Source: Paracoccaceae bacterium (GTDB lineage Bacteria; Pseudomonadota; Alphaproteobacteria; Rhodobacterales; Rhodobacteraceae). From it: DNA of 64,000 nt. The translations under genes were made by a program, and so were the position numbers. Positions 28,841 through 37,542 of this stretch are shown piece after piece. Location: the NCBI GenBank assembly GCA_030750975.1, contig JASMHC010000015.1, positions 186,001 through 250,000 of the forward strand, given 5' to 3'. The notes under the pieces are model-generated. The model had not been told where the DNA came from, searched no databases, and saw nothing but the letters and a program-made list of their open reading frames with translations. Within the stretch, counting starts at the first letter, position 1; each line of letters opens with the position of its first letter.

Positions 28841-29392
28841 ATGAGCCAGCAAGAATTCCCGGGGTGGCACGGAACTACGATCATCGGCGTGCGCAAGGGC
28901 GGAAAGGTGGTGATTGCGGGGGACGGTCAGGTTTCGCTGGGTCAGACCGTGATCAAGGGCACCGCCCGCAAGGTGCGCCGCCTGTCGCCAGGCGGTTATG
29001 ACGTGATTTGCGGCTTTGCCGGATCTACGGCGGATGCCTTCACCTTGCTTGAGCGGCTAGAGGCCAAGCTGACCGCCACGCCGGGCCAGCTTCAGCGGGC
29101 CGCGGTGGAATTGGCCAAGGACTGGCGCACCGACAAGTATCTGCAAAAGCTTGAGGCGATGCTGATTGTGTCCGACGGGGCAGAGCTTTACGTGATCACA
29201 GGCGCGGGCGACGTGCTGGAGCCTGAACATGACGTCACCGCCATCGGATCGGGCGGCAATTACGCGCTGGCCGCCGCGCGGGCATTGATGGACAGCGACA
29301 AGGACGCCGAAACCATAGCCCGCGAAGCCATGGCGATTGCGGCCGATATTTGCGTGTACACCAACGGCAATCTGACGGTTGAAACGCTTTAG
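28841..29392 (+). CDS. hslV: ATP-dependent protease peptidase subunit HslV
   Basis: A 183-residue proteasome-like peptidase that forms two hexamers capped by HslU. The active-site Thr is expected after the short propeptide, in [12 protein letters not shown], so cleavage would leave an N-terminal Thr-Thr-Ile as in E. coli. [20 protein letters not shown] and the [14 protein letters not shown] segment are family signatures. The ATG at 28841 follows GAGG. Its partner hslU is 645 bp downstream, separated by a brnTA module on the other strand. Confidence 0.95.
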   Translation: MSQQEFPGWHGTTIIGVRKGGKVVIAGDGQVSLGQTVIKGTARKVRRLSPGGYDVICGFAGSTADAFTLLERLEAKLTATPGQLQRAAVELAKDWRTDKYLQKLEAMLIVSDGAELYVITGAGDVLEPEHDVTAIGSGGNYALAAARALMDSDKDAETIAREAMAIAADICVYTNGNLTVETL

Positions 29393-29402
29393 GAAAAAGG
29401 CC

Positions 29403-29690
29403 TTACCGCTTCAACTGCGCTTCCATATAGGCCCGCAAAACCGCGTTGATGCGGGTCTGATAGCCTTTGCCCTGTGCTTTGAAAAACTCGAGGATGTCAC
29501 TGTCAACGCGCATCGTCATTGGCTTTTTCTCGGACAGATTTACCCAGACGGCTTTTGACCAGTCGACTTCAAAATCGTCCTCGTCCTCGCCCTCAAAATC
29601 ACCTTCGCGATCAAGACGCTCCCAATCGGTTTCTCCTTTAATGGATCGCGCCTCTTCCAGGGTTACGCGCGTGATATTCTTTTCTTTCAT
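29403..29690 (-). CDS. brnA: BrnA-type antitoxin
   Basis: A 95-residue protein with an acidic, Trp-containing N-terminal half (TDWERLDREGDFEGEDEDDFEVDW) and a C-terminal ribbon-helix-helix DNA-binding segment (PMTMRVDSDILEFFKAQGKGYQTRINAVLRAYM). This is the BrnA layout: the N-terminal part neutralises BrnT and the RHH part represses the operon. Its start lies 53 bp inside the brnT gene. Its stop is 10 bp from the end of hslV on the opposite strand. Confidence 0.85.
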   Translation of the reverse strand: MKEKNITRVTLEEARSIKGETDWERLDREGDFEGEDEDDFEVDWSKAVWVNLSEKKPMTMRVDSDILEFFKAQGKGYQTRINAVLRAYMEAQLKR

Positions 29691-29955
29691 TTGTTCGCGC
29701 CCTCCGTGCGGAAATTAATCGGGTGAAACGCCCTCGTATAGTGAAGATCAGGGCAATCTCTTTCGTTTCAAGCATTCCGACGGCTTTGAATCGCGGTTCA
29801 TTCATAAAGTCCGATGATGAAAGAACGCAGAAGCTATCGAAAATCGCAATGGCATCATAAAAGTCGATCCCATGCTTTTCCAAATTTGAAAGCCGCTTGG
29901 TCTCATCCCATTCAAACTGGACTGGGATGTCGATATTGTCAATACTTTTGTACAT
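29638..29955 (-). CDS. brnT: BrnT-type ribonuclease toxin
   Basis: A 105-residue BrnT toxin (RelE-fold-like ribonuclease). The diagnostic N-terminus FEWDETKRLSNLEKHGIDFYDA and the catalytic-site region RLISARRARTNERKEYH are both intact, so the toxin appears active. The toxin-first gene order is typical of brnTA. A TTTGTA-CA-TACAAA inverted repeat lies across its start codon and could be the operator for autorepression. The ATG is at 29955. Confidence 0.88.
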   Translation of the reverse strand: MYKSIDNIDIPVQFEWDETKRLSNLEKHGIDFYDAIAIFDSFCVLSSSDFMNEPRFKAVGMLETKEIALIFTIRGRFTRLISARRARTNERKEYHARNPGRGAIH

Positions 29956-29960
29956 ACAAA
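29947..29960. promoter_or_regulatory. Candidate brnTA operator
   Basis: A 14-bp inverted repeat, TTTGTA and TACAAA half-sites around CA, spans the brnT start codon. BrnTA modules are autorepressed by the RHH antitoxin, so a palindrome at this place is a sensible operator, but binding is not shown. Confidence 0.4.
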
Positions 29961-30037
29961 TCTATTTCTTACCCCTGTCCGGTTGCGTCTTCTGCCATCG
30001 CACCCTAACTCTGGCTAACCGAAGAAAGAGTTAACCA

Positions 30038-31348
30038 ATGACCGACCTGACCCCCCGCGAGATTGTCTCGGAGCTTGACCGTTTCATCATCGGCCAAAAG
30101 GATGCCAAACGCGCCGTCGCCGTGGCGCTGCGCAACCGCTGGCGGCGCAAACAGCTTAGCGATGATCTGCGCGACGAGGTGTATCCCAAGAACATCCTGA
30201 TGATCGGTCCCACGGGCGTCGGCAAAACCGAAATCAGCCGCCGCCTGGCGCGGCTGGCAAAGGCGCCTTTCATCAAGGTTGAGGCGACGAAATTCACCGA
30301 GGTCGGCTATGTCGGCCGCGATGTCGAACAGATCATCCGTGATCTGGTTGATGCGGCCATCAACCAGACCCGTGAATATATGCGCGACGAGGTCAAAGCC
30401 AACGCCCGGCAGGCGGCTGAAGAGCGCGTGATCGAAGCGATTGCCGGAAAGGACGCCCGGTCTGGCACCCGTGACATGTTCCGCAAGAAACTGAGGGACG
30501 GTTTGCTGGATGATACGGTGATCGAGCTTGAGCTGGCCGACACCTCTAACCCGATGGGCGGGATGTTTGACATTCCCGGCCAACCCGGCAGCCAGATGGG
30601 TATGATGAACCTTGGCGACATGTTCGGCAAAGCCTTTGGCGGGCGGATGGTGAAGAAGCGTCTGACCGTGGCGGAAAGTTATGACGTGCTGATCGGGGAA
30701 GAGGCTGACAAGCTTTTGGACGACGAAACCGTCAACAAGGCGGCCCTGGAAGCGGTTGAACAAAACGGCATCGTTTTTCTGGACGAGATCGACAAGGTCT
30801 GCGCCCGGCAAGAAGCCCGGGGAGGCGATGTTTCGCGCGAAGGTGTGCAGCGCGACCTGTTGCCCCTGATCGAAGGCACCACGGTATCCACCAAACACGG
30901 GCCGGTGAAAACCGACCACATTCTGTTCATCGCCAGCGGTGCGTTCCACATCGCCAAACCCTCGGACCTGTTGCCCGAATTGCAGGGCCGCTTGCCGATC
31001 CGAGTTGAGCTGCGCGCGCTGACCGAAGAGGATTTCGTGCGCATTCTGACCGAAACCGACAATGCGCTGACCCGCCAATACACCGCCCTGATGGGAACCG
31101 AAGAAGTGGTCGTCGCGTTCACCGGTGACGGTATCGCCGCCCTCGCCCGTATCGCGGCTGACGTGAACCAGACGGTCGAAAATATCGGGGCACGTCGCCT
31201 TTATACGGTGATGGAGCGGGTGTTCGAAGAGCTGTCATTCTCGGCCCCCGATCGCGGCGGTGAAACGGTGACGGTGGATGCGGGGTTTGTTGAACAGCAT
31301 CTGGGCGATCTGGCAAAATCAGCGGATATGAGCCGGTACGTGCTTTAA
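30038..31348 (+). CDS. hslU: ATP-dependent protease ATPase subunit HslU
   Basis: A 436-residue AAA+ unfoldase that caps and feeds HslV. Walker A is GPTGVGKTE near residue 58, Walker B is [10 protein letters not shown], and the sensor region follows. The variable I-domain lies between about residues 110 and 240 (with the Met/Gly-rich [20 protein letters not shown]). The N-terminus [20 protein letters not shown] and the C-terminal end (DMSRYVL) needed for HslV docking are complete. An AAAGAG site precedes the ATG. Confidence 0.96.
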   Translation: MTDLTPREIVSELDRFIIGQKDAKRAVAVALRNRWRRKQLSDDLRDEVYPKNILMIGPTGVGKTEISRRLARLAKAPFIKVEATKFTEVGYVGRDVEQIIRDLVDAAINQTREYMRDEVKANARQAAEERVIEAIAGKDARSGTRDMFRKKLRDGLLDDTVIELELADTSNPMGGMFDIPGQPGSQMGMMNLGDMFGKAFGGRMVKKRLTVAESYDVLIGEEADKLLDDETVNKAALEAVEQNGIVFLDEIDKVCARQEARGGDVSREGVQRDLLPLIEGTTVSTKHGPVKTDHILFIASGAFHIAKPSDLLPELQGRLPIRVELRALTEEDFVRILTETDNALTRQYTALMGTEEVVVAFTGDGIAALARIAADVNQTVENIGARRLYTVMERVFEELSFSAPDRGGETVTVDAGFVEQHLGDLAKSADMSRYVL

Positions 31349-31420
31349 CAGCGCTTTGCCCGACCTCGGGAGGGGGCGAAAGCGCCCCCCATGGGGGGTC
31401 GGGTGCCGCGAGGCTGGGGT

Positions 31421-31735
31421 CTACGCCGCCTCGTGATCCCATTCCAACCGCTCAACATCGACGGTGATCGTGTTTTCGGCATGCCACGCATCATGCTGCA
31501 TCTGTAGCGCCAGCCAGAACCGCGCCTTGTTACCGAAAGCCAACCCAAGGCGCTGCGCCATTTCCATCGACACGGATTTACGTTCGTTGATCAGGCCCGA
31601 CAGGGCCTGACGCGAAACGCCGAGGTGATTGGCGAGTTCGGTCACGTTCATCCCAAGCGCGGGCATGATATCCTCGCGCAGGATTTCACCCGGATGCGAT
31701 GGCTGGAATGCGGGAAGATTGGTTTTACCTGCCAT
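31421..31735 (-). CDS. higA: HigA-type antitoxin
   Basis: A 104-residue HigA antitoxin. It opens with the family phrase PSHPGEILREDIMPALGM and carries an XRE/Cro helix-turn-helix (VTELANHLGVSRQALSGLINERKSVSMEMAQRLGLAF). It binds HigB and its own promoter. The ATG at 31735 follows GAGGAT and overlaps the end of higB by 11 bp. Confidence 0.9.
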   Translation of the reverse strand: MAGKTNLPAFQPSHPGEILREDIMPALGMNVTELANHLGVSRQALSGLINERKSVSMEMAQRLGLAFGNKARFWLALQMQHDAWHAENTITVDVERLEWDHEAA

Positions 31736-32015
31736 GGTAATCCTCGAGATCAATATCAAATGGCCCGACGTCATCCCATCTGTAGGTGACACGCCAGTTT
31801 TTGTTTACCTTTACCGAGTATGTGCCCAACCGGTTGCCTTCCAATTGGTGCCAGCTATAGCTCGGTATATCCAAGTCCTCGGGCTTTTCAGCAGTATTCA
31901 ATGCTGAAAGTATCCGCCGAATCTTCGGAACCCAGTCGGGCCGTAATTTGCTTACGTCCCCTTTGGCCACATATCGCTTCAGCCCCTTATGCCGAATTTT
32001 GCCCGGGTTCATCAT
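31725..32015 (-). CDS. higB: HigB-type mRNA interferase toxin
   Basis: A 96-residue RelE/HigB toxin that would cleave ribosome-bound mRNA. The features IRHKGLKRYVAKGD, LPSYSW-like IPSYSWHQLEGNRLGTYSVKV and NWRVTYRW match the family. The gene precedes and overlaps higA, the normal higBA order, and the pair is read opposite to hslU and to the MFS gene. Two adjacent ATGs (32015 and 32012) are possible starts. Confidence 0.9.
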   Translation of the reverse strand: MMNPGKIRHKGLKRYVAKGDVSKLRPDWVPKIRRILSALNTAEKPEDLDIPSYSWHQLEGNRLGTYSVKVNKNWRVTYRWDDVGPFDIDLEDYHGR

Positions 32016-32054
32016 GGACCAACCCTAATCTAGCAAAGGTTAAGAAATCGTCAA

Positions 32055-32075
32055 GCGTCACGTGACACGTGACGC
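32055..32075. promoter_or_regulatory. 21-bp perfect palindrome between higB and the MFS gene
   Basis: GCGTCACGTG and CACGTGACGC are exact inverted repeats around one central A. The element lies in the ~117-bp divergent space, 40 bp upstream of higB and 58 bp upstream of the MFS start, so it may be the operator of either gene. Confidence 0.55.
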
Positions 32076-32132
32076 ATGACGCCGGTGCAGATTTGCCTTG
32101 CCAAGACCGCCCTTCCGCCGCCAACTGCGCCC

Positions 32133-33356
32133 ATGAACGCGCTGTCTTTTCTTCGCATCAACGCCCGCTGGCTGGGGGCCGGGTTTTTGCTGACCATGCT
32201 GTCGGGCTTTGGGCAGACCTATTTCATTTCGATCTTCGCGGGCGAGATTCGGGCTGAATTCGGCCTCTCGCATGGGGAATGGGGTGGCATCTACACGCTT
32301 GGCACCGGTGCCTCGGCTGTTGTGATGGTCTGGGCGGGGGCGCTGACCGACAGGTTCCGCATCCGCAGCCTTGGTCTGGTGATCCTGCCAATGGTCATGC
32401 TGGCCAGTTTCCTTATGGCCGGCGTCAGGGCTGCCTGGCTTTTGCCTTTCGTGATATTCGCACTGCGCTTTTCAGGTCAGGGCATGATGAGCCATCTGGC
32501 CGTTGTCGCCATGGCCCGCTGGTTTGTTGCGGCCCGCGGGCGGGCGCTGGCAATCGCCGGGCTGGGGTTTTCCGTGGGCGAGGCCTTCCTGCCGCTTCTT
32601 TTCGTGTCGCTTTTGGCGGTGTTTGACTGGCGGCTGCTTTGGATCGCATCCGGGCTGGTGGCGATTTGCGGGGTTCCGGTGCTGCTGCTGCTGCTTCGGC
32701 AAGGGCGCACACCGCAATCCTTCGCCGAGGACGACCAAAGCCTTGGCATGCACGGGCGCCATTGGAGCCGGTCTGAGACGCTGCGGCACCCGTTATTCTG
32801 GTGCATGGTCCCTGCCCTTTTGGGTCCACCGGCCTTTGGCACCGCGTTTTTCTTCCAGCAGGTCTACTATGCCGAACTCAAGGGGCTTGCCCATATCGAG
32901 CTGGTGTCGCTGTTTCCGATCTATACCGGCCTGTCGATCCTGTCGATGATGCTGGCCGGATGGGTGCTGGACATGATCGGCACCGCGCGATTGATCCCAT
33001 GGATCCAACTGCCAATGATCATCGCCTTCACCCTGTTCGGTCAGGCCGCCGGGCTGGGCGGGATCGTACTGGGCATCGTGTTCTTTGCCGCCACAACCGG
33101 GGCACAGGCCACCGTGCCGAATGCGTTCTGGGCCGAGTTTTACGGCACCCGGCATCTGGGGGCGATCAAGGCGCTGGCTTCGGCCATCATGGTGCTTGGC
33201 TCTGCTCTTGGGCCGGGGATTACCGGTGGGCTGATTGATCTGGGGGTTGGGCTGGAAACCCAATACCTGTTCATCGCGGCGTTCTTTGTGCTGACCACCG
33301 CCCTGATGTGGATCGGGATCAGCCGCGCCCGCATTGCCTTACCGGCGGCGTCTTAG
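32133..33356 (+). CDS. MFS transporter
   Basis: A 407-residue major facilitator with about 12 membrane helices. It shows the loop 2-3 motif GALTDRFRIR and a transport-family N-terminus ARWLGAGFLLTMLSGFGQTYFISIFAG. MCT/oxalate-formate-like exporters or organic-anion transporters look similar, but no substrate can be assigned. The ATG at 32133 (MNALSFLRIN) lacks a clear ribosome-binding site, so the start is tentative. The stop overlaps the end of the convergent Smr gene by 18 bp. Confidence 0.85.
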   Translation: MNALSFLRINARWLGAGFLLTMLSGFGQTYFISIFAGEIRAEFGLSHGEWGGIYTLGTGASAVVMVWAGALTDRFRIRSLGLVILPMVMLASFLMAGVRAAWLLPFVIFALRFSGQGMMSHLAVVAMARWFVAARGRALAIAGLGFSVGEAFLPLLFVSLLAVFDWRLLWIASGLVAICGVPVLLLLLRQGRTPQSFAEDDQSLGMHGRHWSRSETLRHPLFWCMVPALLGPPAFGTAFFFQQVYYAELKGLAHIELVSLFPIYTGLSILSMMLAGWVLDMIGTARLIPWIQLPMIIAFTLFGQAAGLGGIVLGIVFFAATTGAQATVPNAFWAEFYGTRHLGAIKALASAIMVLGSALGPGITGGLIDLGVGLETQYLFIAAFFVLTTALMWIGISRARIALPAAS

Positions 33357-33935
33357 ATAGACATAATAGGCCCCACCGCCGCCATGCCTTATATGCGCTT
33401 CCGAGATTTGCATCACAATAGCCCCCAAGGGGGCCATGCGTAGCCATTGCGGCACCTGATGGCGCAGCGCCCCTTTGCGTTCGGGGATCGGGCCGCCCCT
33501 GTCCTTGTCCTTGCCCTTTCCGGTGATCACCAGAACCAGCCGCAGCCCGCGCGCATATGCGGTGGAGACAAAACCGTTCAACGCTGGATGGGCCTGCGCC
33601 AAAGTCATGCCATGCAGATCGATCCGCGCTTCGGGCACCAGCTTGCCCCGCTGCATTTTCCGGAACGCCTTGCGATCCATCTGAAGCGGGGCCGCCTTGA
33701 TCCGATCGGCAATCGCGGGCAGCAGATCGTCCGAGGGCTTGCCTTTTGCCGCCTGTCCGACGCGGAAGGGCGTGATCGGCGCGGGGGTTTTCACCTCGGG
33801 CTTTTTCTTTTTGGCCCGCTTGGTTTCGGTCTCTGGCAGAAAGGCCGGTTTTGCGGGATGCATCCGCTCGGTCGTGTCGGCAACCTTTTCCCAAAGCGCC
33901 TCTTCTTCGGGGCGAAGTTTGCGGCGGCGGGTCAT
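33339..33935 (-). CDS. Smr-domain protein
   Basis: A 198-residue protein with a basic, poorly ordered N-terminal half and a C-terminal Smr (MutS-related) domain. The domain core is RIDLHGMTLAQAHPALNGFV followed by LVLVITGKGKDK and the HGGGGAYYVYLRR end, which match Smr domains with nicking or RNA-cleaving activity. The start overlaps the stop of mltA (ATGA), so it is translationally coupled to the cell-wall gene upstream. The specific role is unknown. Confidence 0.9.
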   Translation of the reverse strand: MTRRRKLRPEEEALWEKVADTTERMHPAKPAFLPETETKRAKKKKPEVKTPAPITPFRVGQAAKGKPSDDLLPAIADRIKAAPLQMDRKAFRKMQRGKLVPEARIDLHGMTLAQAHPALNGFVSTAYARGLRLVLVITGKGKDKDRGGPIPERKGALRHQVPQWLRMAPLGAIVMQISEAHIRHGGGGAYYVYLRRRR

Positions 33936-34963
33936 TGGGCCAGCTCCTCGGCCATGGCATAGGCCCGCTGGATCGGTGCCAGCAGGATCATCCGCCCGCC
34001 ATCTTTCAACTGTCCGGCAACCCGCCCTGCCGTATCGCCGGTGCCCATGAAGATATCCGCCCGCTGCGCCCCTTTGATCGCCGAACCCACATCCTGAGCG
34101 ATCATCAGCCGTCGCAGGCGCGACGTGCCGTTTTTCTCGACCCAGACCGGTGCCCCCAATGGTACGTAATCCGTATCAACAGCGATCGAGCGTAACGGCG
34201 TCAAAGGCCAGTTCATCGCGCCGACCGGACCGTCAGTGCCTTCGATGCGGGTGATTTCCTCAAAGAACACGTAAGACGGATTTTCCCGCAAAAGCTCTGG
34301 CCCGTCTTTTGGGTTGCGGCGCACCCAATTGCCAATTGTTTCGGCCGAAACCTGATGCGGCTGGTAAATCCCGCGATCCACCAATGCCTGACCGACGGAT
34401 TTGTAATTATACCCGTTGGCTGCGGCAAAGCCCAAACGCATGGTGGACCCGTTGGTCAGGTTGATGCGGAACGATCCCTGAATCTGCGCGAAAAACAGCG
34501 CCGTCAGGTCATCGACCCAGGCAATTTCCAGCCCTCGATTTTTCAGAATATCGGTCGTTTCAATCATCCGCCGCGTCGGCCAGGGGCGCGGCAGGTCCTG
34601 TGGGGGCGCATAGACCGGAATGCGGAACCGCTCGGTCCGGGTCAGCGATCCGTCAAGCTCTGGCTCGAAATATCCGGTAAAAAGCGGCGCGTTGCCGTCC
34701 ATCACCTGAACCGGCCGGAAGAACAGCTCGAAAAACAGTTTCGGGTTGGTAGGGTTCAGCGCCATTGCGCAAATGGTGGTCCAGTCACGCCCGGGCATGT
34801 CCGGGCAGGTGGACAGGAAGGTCTCAAGCGCTGCGGCGTGGTCATCCTCTTCCCAGCCGTTCAGGTCTTTGAAAGACAGAATGCGGATATCGGTGATTTC
34901 GGCCACGGCCGGCCCGGTCGCTGCGAACAGGGCCAGAAGCGCCGTTCGCAGAGCACGCATCAT
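33932..34963 (-). CDS. mltA: Membrane-bound lytic murein transglycosylase A
   Basis: A 343-residue MltA with an N-terminal signal peptide (about residues 1-21, ending AVA-E). It has the MltA domain (FTGYFEPELDGS, VYAPPQDLPRPWPTRR, VGQALVDRGIYQPHQVS) and the C-terminal 3D domain with DTDYVPLGAPVWVE, AQDVGSAIKGAQRADIFMG and its conserved aspartates. It cleaves peptidoglycan glycan strands to anhydromuramyl products in the periplasm. No lipobox Cys is evident, so it may be soluble. It overlaps the Tim44-like gene upstream and the Smr gene downstream by ATGA-type junctions. Confidence 0.92.
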   Translation of the reverse strand: MMRALRTALLALFAATGPAVAEITDIRILSFKDLNGWEEDDHAAALETFLSTCPDMPGRDWTTICAMALNPTNPKLFFELFFRPVQVMDGNAPLFTGYFEPELDGSLTRTERFRIPVYAPPQDLPRPWPTRRMIETTDILKNRGLEIAWVDDLTALFFAQIQGSFRINLTNGSTMRLGFAAANGYNYKSVGQALVDRGIYQPHQVSAETIGNWVRRNPKDGPELLRENPSYVFFEEITRIEGTDGPVGAMNWPLTPLRSIAVDTDYVPLGAPVWVEKNGTSRLRRLMIAQDVGSAIKGAQRADIFMGTGDTAGRVAGQLKDGGRMILLAPIQRAYAMAEELAQ

Positions 34964-35619
34964 TCGCCGGTTGCGACCAGCTGCCAGTTCGGATCGCCAC
35001 TGTTCATCACGCGCGAGAAGGTCCAGACATCGCGCTGTCGTTTGACGGTTTTCTCGTCACCCTCGACGATATTGCCCTCGGCGTCTTTCACGACCGATGT
35101 CATTTCGCCTACAAAGCGCACACTGACCTCGGCGTCGGCGCTGGCCTCGTCATAGGTTGCATCCGTAAGTGACAATTCGCGAATACCGATGAACTTGGCG
35201 TCGATTTTCAAACCTTGCTCTTCGCGCATCTTCACCACGTCGTTGAAGCTTTCGAAAATCTCTTCCGAGATATATGGGCGGATGCCCTCCATATCGCCCG
35301 CTTCGAATCCCATCAGGATCATTTCATAGGCACCACGGGCGCCTTGCAGGAATTCGCCCACAACAAAGCTTGGGTCGGCCTTTTTCATCTGTGTCAAGGC
35401 GTCGGCGGCGGCGCTGCCTTCGGGCACGTGGTCAATGATATCGCGATCCGGCCCGCCTTCGATCACCTCGAAATCCCGATTGGCCGGGCGCGACGCAGGT
35501 TCGGCCCGCGAAACCGGCTTCTCAAACCCTTCGCGGGTGCCAAGGACGTTGCGCAGGCGCAGGATCAGAAAAACCGCGATTGCCGCAAGAACTAGAAGCT
35601 GGATTATGGAACTGTTCAT
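34960..35619 (-). CDS. Tim44-domain membrane protein (TimA-like)
   Basis: A 219-residue protein with one N-terminal membrane helix (residues 5-22) and a C-terminal Tim44-like domain (ADPSFVVGEFLQGARGAYEMILMGFEAGD through WTFSRVMNSGDPNWQLVATGE). Alphaproteobacterial TimA proteins are distant relatives of the mitochondrial import factor Tim44, and their bacterial role is not settled. It is the first gene of the tim44-mltA-smr unit and is divergent from fxsA, close to secB. Confidence 0.88.
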   Translation of the reverse strand: MNSSIIQLLVLAAIAVFLILRLRNVLGTREGFEKPVSRAEPASRPANRDFEVIEGGPDRDIIDHVPEGSAAADALTQMKKADPSFVVGEFLQGARGAYEMILMGFEAGDMEGIRPYISEEIFESFNDVVKMREEQGLKIDAKFIGIRELSLTDATYDEASADAEVSVRFVGEMTSVVKDAEGNIVEGDEKTVKRQRDVWTFSRVMNSGDPNWQLVATGE

Positions 35620-35725
35620 CTCGACCTCAATCTATGCGGGGTTACATCCCCGCCAACAGCACCTATGTAAGTCAGACGGGGGGTCAAGTCCATTGTGGCA
35701 CAGAGACCCTGAAAAGAGGCGCACA

Positions 35726-36226
35726 ATGTGGTTATTTTTCATCTTTATTGCCGTTCCGATCATCGAGATCGCGCTTTTCATCCAATTGGGTGGCGCGATT
35801 GGTGTTTGGGCGACCCTTGGTATCGTGGTTCTGACGGCGCTGATCGGCACTTATCTGGTGCGCGAACAGGGGCGGCAGGCGCTGGGCAATCTGCGGACGT
35901 CGTTTTCCGAACTGAATGACCCGTCCGAACCTTTGGCCCATGGCGCGATGATTCTGTTTGCCGGTGCGCTTTTGCTGACGCCGGGGTTCTTTACCGATGC
36001 GGTGGGCTTTGCCCTGCTGGTTCCCGCGTTTCGCGCTGCGGCCTTCCGCTTTGTGCGCGCCCGTGTTCAGGTTCAAAGCTTTCAGATGGGGGCGCAGCAA
36101 ACCCGTTACCGGCGCGGACCCGATGACATCATCGAAACCGAGTATCACGAGGTCAAGCCGGGCGAAGACGCGCCGCCGCATCCGAAAACCCCCACCCACC
36201 AGCCATCCGGCTGGACCAAGCATTGA
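35726..36226 (+). CDS. fxsA: FxsA-family membrane protein
   Basis: A 166-residue membrane protein with the FxsA core MWLFFIFIAVPIIEIALFIQLG, the helix WATLGIVVLTALIGTYLVREQG and the GALLLTPGFFTDAVGFALLVP segment. The cytosolic tail is charged and proline-rich. In E. coli FxsA counteracts F-plasmid exclusion of phage T7; the general role is unknown. The ATG at 35726 follows AGAGG. It is divergent from the Tim44-like gene. Confidence 0.88.
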   Translation: MWLFFIFIAVPIIEIALFIQLGGAIGVWATLGIVVLTALIGTYLVREQGRQALGNLRTSFSELNDPSEPLAHGAMILFAGALLLTPGFFTDAVGFALLVPAFRAAAFRFVRARVQVQSFQMGAQQTRYRRGPDDIIETEYHEVKPGEDAPPHPKTPTHQPSGWTKH

Positions 36227-36282
36227 GGCCTTCGGCACAACCTGATATGGCCTTGGCCGACCCATTCTTTAAGGAGATTCCA

Positions 36283-36810
36283 ATGGCCGAAAACGGTGCC
36301 GAACCAACCGACGCAGCCACCGCTCAGCCCGAGCAACCCGTTACCCCCAGACTGAACGTGCTGACCCAGTTCATCCGCGACCTTTCGTTTGAAAACATCC
36401 TTGCCCAAAAGGGCACCTCGAACGAGGTTCAGCCCGACATCAGCGTTCAGGTCAATCTTGAACCGCGCAACCGCAGCGCCGAAAACCAGTTCGAAGTGGT
36501 GATGAAGCTGAAAATCACCAGCAAGAACAAGGGAACCGACGAAACCCTGTTCCTGCTCGAGATGGATTACTCGGGCGTTTTCAACATCGAAAACGTGCCG
36601 CAGGATCAAATGCATCCGTTCCTTCTGATCGAATGCCCACGGATGATCTTCCCCTTCGTGCGCCGCATCGTGCATGATGTGACCCGCGACGGAGGCTTCC
36701 CGCCACTGAATCTGGAAACAATTGATTTCGTTGCGCTTTATCGTCAGGAACTGATGCGCCGCGCGGCCGAACTGCAAGAGAAGCAAGGCGAGGCAAAGGC
36801 CGACGCCTGA
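36283..36810 (+). CDS. secB: Protein-export chaperone SecB
   Basis: A 175-residue SecB that keeps preproteins unfolded for SecA. Core segments VLTQFIRDLSFENI, ISVQVNLEPRN, FLLEMDYSGVF and HPFLLIECPRMIFPFVRRIV agree with the family. The N- and C-terminal tails are alphaproteobacterial in length. A textbook AAGGAG site precedes the ATG at 36283. It ends 6 bp from the convergent dnaQ stop. Confidence 0.95.
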   Translation: MAENGAEPTDAATAQPEQPVTPRLNVLTQFIRDLSFENILAQKGTSNEVQPDISVQVNLEPRNRSAENQFEVVMKLKITSKNKGTDETLFLLEMDYSGVFNIENVPQDQMHPFLLIECPRMIFPFVRRIVHDVTRDGGFPPLNLETIDFVALYRQELMRRAAELQEKQGEAKADA

Positions 36811-36816
36811 CAGGTA

Positions 36817-37542
36817 TCAGGATTTGTTCCACAACGCGCCGTCGCCCATTGCCTGAACAAAGGCATCATGGGCGGCGGCTTCTTCTTTTGTGATCCGGGG
36901 CGGCAACGGCTTGGCGCGTGGTTTCGGCCGCCATTGGCTGGCCACGCCGCCCGCGCCGCCCGCCGCATCCTGACCCAGCGCAAAATCGGGTTGCCGGCCA
37001 CCGATCAGCTCAAGATACACTTCGGCCAGAATTTCCGAATCCAACAGCGCCCCGTGTAGAATGCGGTCGGTGTTATCCACCCCGAACCGGCGGCAGAGCG
37101 CATCCAGCGACGCGGGCGATCCGGGAAAGCGTTTGCGGGCGATGGCCAGCGTATCAACCGCACGCTCCCAGGCAATCGCGGGCAGGCCGACCCAGCCCAG
37201 CTCGGCATTCAGGAATTTCATGTCAAAGGCCGCGTTGTGGATCACCAGCTTCGCGTCGCCGACGAAATCAAGAAATTCCTGCGCCACCAGCCGGAAAACC
37301 GGCTTGTCTTTCAAAGTGATCTCGCCGGGCCTAGCCGCGCGTGGCGGTGTCAGAATATCCGGTCCGATCCCATGCACGCCAAATGCCTCGTCCGGCATGA
37401 AGCGTTCGGGATTGATATACTGGTGATAGGTTCGGCCCGTCGGCATGTGGTTCAGCAGCTCCAGGGCGCCGATTTCAACAATCCGGTCCCCGTCATTCGG
37501 TTCAAACCCCGTGGTTTCCGTATCCAGAACGATTTCACGCAT
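36817..37542 (-). CDS. dnaQ: DNA polymerase III epsilon subunit (proofreading exonuclease)
   Basis: A 241-residue DnaQ with the three exonuclease motifs: Exo I LDTETTGFEP, Exo II VIHNAAFDMKFLN and Exo III GALLDSEILAEVYLEL. The C-terminal tail carries the segment for the polymerase alpha subunit. Compared with E. coli, there are about 12 extra residues after GVHGI (around residues 61-76, PDILTPPRAARPGE) before the DKPVF motif. It is in the origin-proximal operon maf-aroE-coaE-dnaQ and overlaps coaE by 8 bp. Confidence 0.94.
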   Translation of the reverse strand: MREIVLDTETTGFEPNDGDRIVEIGALELLNHMPTGRTYHQYINPERFMPDEAFGVHGIGPDILTPPRAARPGEITLKDKPVFRLVAQEFLDFVGDAKLVIHNAAFDMKFLNAELGWVGLPAIAWERAVDTLAIARKRFPGSPASLDALCRRFGVDNTDRILHGALLDSEILAEVYLELIGGRQPDFALGQDAAGGAGGVASQWRPKPRAKPLPPRITKEEAAAHDAFVQAMGDGALWNKS

